From positions 369,838-433,837 of the forward strand of contig MNCI01028834.1 of NCBI GenBank assembly GCA_015680685.1: a DNA stretch of 64,000 nt, written 5' to 3'. Position numbers and translations under genes: made by a program. The notes under the pieces were generated by a model. That model worked only from the letters and a program-made list of their open reading frames with translations. It searched no databases and was not told where the DNA came from. Positions 57,051-64,000 of the stretch are shown here, piece by piece (the stretch's first letter is position 1; each line of letters begins with the position of its first letter). This stretch comes from Gnetum montanum (lineage: Eukaryota; Streptophyta; Gnetopsida; Gnetales; Gnetaceae).

Positions 57051-57310
57051 CCCACATGCTACAGATCTCATGTATTCTAGCTTGTGGGGGTTAAAAATGC
57101 TCCACAAGCTACAAATTCCATATATTTCAACTTTTGGGGGTTAAAAGTGCTCCATGGGCTATAAAAATTAACATCTTCATCTCATACAATATACATTTTA
57201 GATCCACATGCTATGAAACATGTGAAGGTAGAGTGTAGGATTTGGACTTTGATTTCACATGCTAAACACTGATCCCACATGCTAAATAGTGTGTGAAAGT
57301 AATGTGTGAA
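57050..57310. repeat. Remnant of the 190-bp dyad satellite
   Basis: CCACATGCTATGAAACATGTG (in full at 57203-57223) and CCCACATGCTAAATAGTGTGT (about 57274) repeat the box of the 31.4-33.6 kb array. AGCCCACATGCTACAG (57050) and two GGGGGTTAAAA.TGCTCCA units precede them. The two loci are about 24 kb apart. Confidence 0.7.
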
Positions 57311-58224
57311 GATAGAAACAAGTTAAAACTACTCCCATGTTACAAAAATATGTCCAAAATAGTTATAGAATTTTCCAAGAATCTATCAGCAATCATAGTA
57401 GAATTAACTAGCATAAAATGAGGACATGAATAGCTTATTTAAGCAAAAGTGTGTATAATTTTAAGGAATTTTTTGGACCATTTTCATTTAGGCTAAACTT
57501 AAGAATTTCATAGCAGTGTAGATATCTTTCACAACTATTTCTCTGCTAGTGCAAGACATCCAGAGCAAGGAGTTACTTTTTTGAAGATCAAGTCAGGAAA
57601 GTAGTGCATAACATCATGTAGAATACACCCTGTAGATCAGTACTAGAACCACCAACCACATTTATTTTTGAATCTTTTAAAATCCTTGATTTTTACTCCT
57701 CTTGAAATTCATTCATTCATTATTACATTTAATATAAGAGTTATAGTCATTAGTACTTGGTAATATTATTCACTTATTTTCCTTGTTCTTGGATCTCATG
57801 CTATATTTTCATTTTGCTTATTTCATTACAATTTTTCTTCCATTTTCATTAATTTGTAACAAATTTATAGGTCCATGTATGATTGGAAAGACTGTTCATG
57901 GTTCTCTGGATCCTTTTCAAGCCTCATGGATCCACTAGTAAAACTATTTCACATGGTAATTTTCAATTCTTCAATCACTAATTTTTTCCATTGGTACACA
58001 ATAGAAGAAGCATAAGTTGGCACAATGCTCCTAGTCCTCCATCCTCATTGTCACCCTCATTAACAACCTCTAACAAAGATAAATGTTGATCTTAAGATAA
58101 ATAGCTATATGAGAATGGAAGAAGAGATCAAAATAGATATGTTATGAGAGGTAGGAATCATGATGAAGATGAAGATAAAGATAAAGAGAGAGAATGTAGA
58201 CATGGAAGAAGATATGATGAAGAG
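57311..58224 (+). other. AT-rich DNA; possible gag hinge remnant at the right end
   Basis: From about 57990 to 58224 one frame reads WHNAPSPPSSLSPSLTTSN then DEDEDKDKERECRHGRRYDE. This Ser/Pro then charged composition is like the hinge of the Athila gags here. It stops at the E5 LTR. Nothing else is recognised. Confidence 0.3.
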
Positions 58225-58570
58225 TATTACAATATGAACATAATACAATGTACAATCATTAGCTCTATAACTAATCAAAAGTTTTCATAATCACTTGCAA
58301 TCAAGCCATAACAAAAAGGTGTAACTCATATCTCATGGATTATCATGACCTTTTCATGAAACATAAGTAAACATCAATAAATTATGAAAAATGTGAAGAA
58401 AATATGATGAACATTGCAAATCAATAAGATAGTAAGTACAAGAATCAATGGATCATTAGACATGCTACTAATCATAGAATCATGTAGAAAGAAATCAAAA
58501 TTAGGATAACAAGGAACAACATATATATAATGAAATAAATCTAAAATAAGAAGAATAATGAAATACAAAA
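58225..58570 (+). repeat. 5' LTR of E5 (visible homologous part)
   Basis: Starts TATTACAATATG. Its real right end is unknown because the partner copy is cut at 64000; the LTR is at least this long. Confidence 0.6.
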
Positions 58571-60051
58571 TTTTTTACAATCAAATAAATTCATAATGAT
58601 AATTCAAGAAACTAAAAGGTTAACTAGTTATAAAAGGTAAAGAAGGATCTAATTTCCTAAATAGGAAGAGAAGATCCATTGTGTGCCATTTGTAATCTAG
58701 TCCAATTTTCTAAAGAGGAAGAGAAGACCATTCAAAAGTTTGTGATGGAGTAAAAGAAATAACTATGATGAATGATAATCTATGAATAAGGTAGTATTCC
58801 ATAATAGATCAAGCTTTGAATTGCTAAAGAATTCCATGAGGGTCCAATTCATTTAAGATTGATCAACTAGGAAAATCTTCAAAAGACCTATACTAAGTAA
58901 TAGGTAAAGGAAAACATTGTAAGGATGTATCCAAGAAGAATATGTTATGAAGATGAGATTTGTAAATAGTTATTTAAATATCAAGAGTAACTATAGAATA
59001 TAAAATAATCCAATTATCAACGATGTATAATTAAAATAATGGCCAATTAAAAAATCATATGTTAAGTTTTTTTCAGAACCTAAAATACCCTTGTAAAATT
59101 AGAGTTATTCAAGAAGATGTAAAACTACACTCTAACATGATATCAAAGTAATTAAAAATTGGTCATGTGAGCAAGTTGTTATGAAGATAACAAAAATAGA
59201 ATAGTAATTATTGAAATAAGAATTAGGTGATGTGTTAAGAATTTACAATGATTTATAAAACAAAAAATAGTTATATGAGATAGTTTTATGTGATAGTTAA
59301 TCAATTTAACACCATATAATAAGGTAGGGATGTAAGAAATAAGAACATAGATTTATGTATTATAGAGCATAAGAAAGTAGAAAGATAAAAGTACAGTAGA
59401 AAAGCTTGTGATCAAACGAGGCTCTTTAAAATGGACTTAGAAAAAATGCTACAATATCCTATGATGTTTCTAGATCAAAATAATAGCACTCAAGATCATT
59501 TGGTTCTTGAACACCATATGAGCTACATTATATACTTACTTTTTTATGAATGCAAGAAAAGATGGATGAGTTATTGTAACACTTGAAGATGGAGAGAGAC
59601 TTCAAGAAACACTATGAAAATAGTGGAAAACCTGATAACAACAACAACAATAGACAAGCAAGGAGATCCTATGATTGTAACTAGATGTCTAAAAATAAGC
59701 ATCAATATCCCAAGCCATGAAGGACCAACTATTATAAATCCAATTATCCTAAATTGCATGATTTTAAGCCTATCTATTATATTTTATGGATAAAATAATT
59801 TAAGTTATTATGAAACTTAACTTGAATTTTGTAAGATCATGCAATATATAGAAAAGAAATATAAATAAAAATAGGTATTTTCATTACAATTTCCTATGCT
59901 ACAAATTATCACTATTTTAAATATTAATTACACTATCAGTAACATGAGCTATCATAAATATAAAAAAAAAAGAATAAAAATTCTCAAATTTGCAATCCAA
60001 AGGAAGGGTTGAGCATATTCAGAGAATGGATTTTTAGTGCATTATGTGGAA
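58571..60051. other. Left internal part of E5, no recognised gene
   Basis: AT-rich and full of stops. Around 59570-59800 a plus-strand reading KKHYENSGKPDNNNNNRQAR is Asn-rich and could be a gag fragment, but no domain motif supports this. Confidence 0.35.
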
Positions 60052-61168
60052 TGTTGAACTTACAGGGGAAGGGATGAATAAGTTCCCCAAATTAAAATAC
60101 CTTGAGATAAAACACACACCAAATTTAATGTGGTTTTCCAACTTGGGTAGTACACACTTAGAGGGTAGTTCACAAGCACACTTTTAAACTTTGTTGCTCT
60201 TAAATGTGGTTTGAAGGGTACCACACCTTGTAAAAGCTCTAAGCTCTACTCCAAAGTTATTTGATGCTACAAAGCCACTCAACCTTGCAAGGTCCTCACA
60301 AGCATAGAAAGTGGTTTCTAGCATCCCACAATCTTTACAACTTGAGCTCTACTCCGAAGTGTTGTGGTGCTACACCAACACTCAATCCCATAGGATCTCG
60401 ACAAGCTTAAGTAAGATGCCTTCTCATAAAAAGCACATCAACCTTGTAGGACAACAATAAAGAATAATAATCATAAGGAAAGAATGCAACTAAGTTTGTT
60501 GATCCTTTTAGTTTGTGGCACAGCTCACTTTACAATAGAAAAAAAGTAGTACAATGAGGAGCAACAATGATTACAATGATTGTCAAATGATTACACAAGG
60601 ATCGTACAAAAGCTTACAAATTTTCCAATGAGAATGTTGTCTTCTTATATTCACGATGTTTCCAAATGCATGAAAATCATGCAATGGTTAGCTAATAGTC
60701 ATGGAAGACATCTTCTTCATGATTGAGATGTCTTTCTACATCTAGCCTTCATTCTAGGAAGACATCTTTGTTTGATGAAAGATGTCTTTCTATAACTGGC
60801 CTTCATTATGGAAAGACATCTTTGTCTAGTGAAAGACATCTTTGTCTGATGAAATCAGTTGTTTTGCAAGATGTCTTCACCTATGCTACCTTCAATTCCA
60901 CCAAGATGTATACTATTTCTTGGAGATGTCTTTCTTTAGCCTTTCTTTGCAGTTGAATTCCTTGTTCCTTGTTCATGTTCTTAAGCTTTTGCAAGTCTTG
61001 TTATCCTTTTGCACTTGAATTATTTGTTCCTTGTTCATGTTCTTGAGCTTTTGCATGCCTTCTTATCTGAATCCACATTCTTTTCCTACATACAAAACAA
61101 TCAAGCAATCACATAGAAAACCTTTGAGTCCATTTTACTTAACATTTTGACATACCAAAAGGTCCACA
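60052..61168 (-). repeat. Copia LTR inserted in E5 (solo or truncated)
   Basis: Diverged copy of the LTR at 28091-29284, in the same (minus) orientation and over its full length. No copia gag follows at its inner side and the flanking pentamers (TGGAA, TATTC) do not match, so it is a decayed solo LTR or a truncated copy. The agacatct cluster (60705-60930) includes a perfect hairpin: AAGACATCTTT (60759-60769) and AAAGATGTCTT (60778-60788). Confidence 0.65.
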
Positions 61169-61539
61169 TATTCTAGTAAAAATATTCATTTATAAACTTT
61201 GTGAAATTAATTTGTGCTCAATTCCAGTAAAAGAGTAAACATCATATTTTGAATCAAGATGAATTAAGAGCATAAGATTAACTAAAATGTAATTTAAATT
61301 AATAAGGAAGCCTTCATGATGCCAAATGTGAATCTTTTTTTGTGGAAAGCTTGAGATAAAATGCACAATCATATACAACTCAAAATTTCTATAGCAAAGT
61401 GTTAAACTAAATGTGTACAATAAGTTGAAGGTGTTTGGCATGGATTTTTATGCATGATTTGAGCTTTAATCTTTAGAATTAAGGATCTAAGAAGAGATGA
61501 AGTAGTCACTAAGGACCTACTCTAATGATGTAATGGAAA
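61169..61539. other. AT-rich junction, no gene recognised
   Basis: Between the copia LTR and the E5 coding block; only short incidental frames. Confidence 0.35.
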
Positions 61540-63340
61540 TATTTTATTAAGGTAAGTCTGATCGAGTACCCACCTCTAAGGAATTTATTCATTTTATAGC
61601 TTAAGATATGAATGTTCGCCTTCCATTTGTAGATATCCATTTAATTAATCATGAAGCTTTATTACCTAAATTTCATTCCAAAAAATATGTATAAGGTTGT
61701 AGATGAAGTATTTGGATAAATATAGACCTACTAGTAGACCCTATTCATTCTATGTATAAAATTTAGAATGCATGGATGGACTACACTAATCATCACATCA
61801 TAGTTCAGTGGGGTACCATCAAGACCCTATATTATATTAAATCTTGGAATCTAAACTATACATGAAAAAGCATAGTAGTGAACAATTTCTATCATGTACT
61901 TATGAAACTTATAGAATATACATGCAATAAGTTTGATTTTGGAGGACATCTTATGCTACTAGCAAATAAATTTTTATAGTAATAGGATTCTTACTCAACT
62001 ACCAGCATGTATGGTAATTCTTATTCTTCTAGCATAAAAAGAGATTATAAATATGAGTAATAAGAATAAAGAAATATTTCAAGAAATATCACTCATAACA
62101 TTGGAAGAACATGTTGTTACAAAATCCACAAACATAAGGTCATCATCTAAGACACCATTCAAGTGCATCTGGATATTAACCTCTAAAGAAGAAGATACCA
62201 CAAAGAAGCTAAGGATCTTACCTATTATTCATAAGATTACATCAAGTAAGGAGAAGGTCATATGTGATGATTTTAATTTTATCCCTTCCAATAATTATTT
62301 TGATACTATAGACATTAATTCACATATATGCTTTACAAATTTTGTTATCATTATCTTAGCTAGTCATCATGAATTCATAGACATGAATAAAGCATCACAT
62401 AGTTTAAGGGCTTGTATCAACTTAATGTCAACTAGTACTTATAAATTATTACAAGTAGAAAATTATTTTTCCTATACATGAATTTCCTATTATTATGAAT
62501 GGAACACGAATAAAAAGTTTTTGGAGAATTGACTAAAGATTGGAGCAAGGATGTAGATGCTTGAATAGAAAGAAAAGTGTAGTATTGGTTGAGCACTAGG
62601 AAGCCAAGTGTGCTAAATAATCATGAGATTGTATGAGCTATATATATCTTTATGTTAAATTTATGATCCATTACATAACATTCAGGTAAGTAGAGGATAA
62701 CAAAGATGATGAAATCTCAGTAGCTATCAAGAAATTATCACTAATAGAGAAGAAAAAATAATGGGAAACTATATTGCAAACTCAAATAAGCAAATATGAT
62801 AAAATAAAATTAGATTTCTAGAAGTTTTCATAGATAGTAAAACAATGCAAGGTATATATTAGGCCTATATTATAGCTATTAGATCAAGGACAAAGTTAGG
62901 AAACTCCAGTTATGAAAGGACTAGAATCATAAGTTATGAAGATCAAGGAGTAGCATTTACAAGAGAAGGAAGACATTCAGAATAAAGCTCATAAATATCT
63001 ATTTAAGACTAATCAAGAATTAGTGATTAACCATCAAACACTACAAGACAATATCTAGGAAGAAAAGAAGAACATGTATGCTACCAATTCATCAATTGAA
63101 GAGTATTAATAGAAACTCATCTTAAAAGAAGATGAAGTTAAGGCATATCATGTAGAACTTATAGCAATTAGAAGGGAGATGAAAGCATTAAATGCATCCA
63201 TACCATACCAACAAGTAGAGGTGCTACATTTAGAATCATTAGTGGATGAAAGAGAAGTTGAATCGCTTCCTTCCTCCACTTCTAAACCATCCTCTAATCT
63301 TGTCCCTGTTCCAGATGTGCAATAAGAATCTATAAATCCA
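61540..63340 (+). pseudogene. Unrecognised coding block of E5 with coiled-coil-like C-terminus
   Basis: Reads GKSDRVPTSKEFIHFIAQDM NV (about 61550-61620), with the Q at a former stop, then an open frame 62053-62481 (KNKEIFQEISLITLEEHVVT at its start; FIDMNKASHSLRACINLMST near its end). After shifts, about 62940-63330 reads NKAHKYLFKTNQELVINHQT, LKEDEVKAYHVELIAIRREM, LNASIPYQQVEVLHLESLVD and a Ser/Pro-rich tail SLPSSTSKPSSNLVPVPDVQ. Stops in this last part are TAA/TAG at likely Gln positions. Heptad-like charge patterns suggest a coiled coil. I do not recognise the protein. Confidence 0.45.
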
Positions 63341-63654
63341 CCACTAGCATCCTAGTCATCCCTTGTCATCAAAATGGATTCCATTATATCAATTCATCAA
63401 ATTAGTACTCTAGAATGTATTATTTCTTTCTTATATTAATGAAGAATAGAAGTTCCTTGTAATCAATTTGTGCTACATCATTTGTTATTTCTATGAACTT
63501 GTGATTTAAGGGAAGTAATTCCATAAACTCTTAAAAATTTATAATTATTTGTGGCTGTCCATCATGAATTATTGTATGCTCATAAAATATTATTTACTGC
63601 TTACAAACCTAAGAAATAGCAAACACAGTTATGAAACTAATGCTTGAAGGCAAG

Positions 63655-64000
63655 TGTTACAATATGATCATAGCATGATGTAGAATCATAAATTTCATAA
63701 CTAATCAAGATTGTTTATAACCACTTGCAAACAAGATATAACAAAAATATGTAACTCTTATCCCATGATTTGTCATGGCCTTTCAATGAAACATAAAATT
63801 ACATCAATCAATTATGAAAATCATGAAGAAAATGTGGTGAATATTAAAGATCAGTAAGACAATAAGTACAACAAATGATGAATCATTTAAAAAGGTACTA
63901 ATCATAGCATCATGTAGAAGGTAATTAGAATCATAACAATAAGGATAAATAGATATAATTCCAAAGAAATGGAAGTATTCTTCAATAAGAAGTATAATGA
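63655..64000 (+). repeat. 3' LTR of E5 (cut by window end)
   Basis: Begins TGTTACAATATGATC; direct repeat of 58225-58570. Preceded by the candidate polypurine tract GAAGGCAAG. Confidence 0.6.

Larger units (their letters stand above)
58225..64000 (+). mobile_element. LTR-flanked element E5 of unrecognised type, incomplete at the window end
   Basis: 58225-58570 and 63655-64000 are direct repeats (shared words include TTACAATATGA, TAACTAATCAA, ATATCTCATG/TATCCCATG, CATGAAGAAAAT, ATCATGTAGAA). The right copy starts TGTTAC after a purine-rich GCTTGAAGGCAAG. The right LTR runs off the window. About 4 kb of internal DNA remains after subtracting the nested copia LTR. The coding block at 61540-63340 has no pol motifs, so the element may be non-autonomous. 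Confidence 0.6.

Noticed and set aside
59571-59759. Hydrophobic minus-strand frame, could look like a membrane protein
   Set aside because: It is the complement of an Asn-rich stretch; no start context, no homologue recognised.

Overview
The window looks like nuclear DNA of a large-genome seed plant. A gymnosperm is my best guess, inferred from AT-rich, CpG-depleted sequence packed with old, nested, heavily mutated LTR retrotransposons around one small intact gene. There are no bacterial-style operons, and I recognised no rRNA, tRNA or CRISPR array. Two single N bases show that this is a draft assembly.

Layout. 1-3627: two related Athila-type Ty3/gypsy elements on the minus strand, E1 apparently inserted into the gag of E2; each keeps an LTR, a primer-binding site (PBS) and gag sequence. 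3781-4720: Ty1/copia protease-integrase fragment (+). About 7165-10639: remnant of a chromovirus-like Ty3/gypsy element (-). 14255-14752: the only convincing intact gene, a 165-residue DUF688-like plant protein (-), in a locally CpG-retaining stretch. 15990-24762: a nearly complete Athila-type element E3 (+), with two LTRs, PBS, gag, protease, RT, RNase H and an imperfect 5-bp target-site duplication. It has an internal inverted duplication and has lost the integrase core. 24775-25660: a plant 'transposon protein' fragment (-). 26280-29284: the 5' end of a Ty1/copia element (-), which interrupts a Tat-type Ty3/gypsy fragment (29290-31062, +) followed by a 12-unit ~190-bp tandem array.

35407-56620 is read as one very large (~21 kb) Tat/Ogre-like element E4 on the minus strand. 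Its order is LTR, gag, protease, spacer minisatellite, a multi-exon gene-like block on the OPPOSITE strand (about 47.1-50.7 kb), a ~190-bp tandem array, RT, RNase H, a probable solo LTR, a second archaeal-type RNase H, integrase, LTR. The antisense block, with in-frame GT-AG introns and nonsense codons that look like C-to-T decay, is the most interesting object in the window. The LTR at its low-coordinate end carries a probable assembly inversion bounded by the two Ns.

58225 to the window end: an LTR-flanked element E5 with an unrecognised, coiled-coil-like coding block, itself carrying a copia LTR insertion (60052-61168).

All retroelement genes here are pseudogenes. Several LTR families carry their own dyad or tandem array near the TATA box. 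Positions quoted for decayed domains are approximate unless a motif is named.
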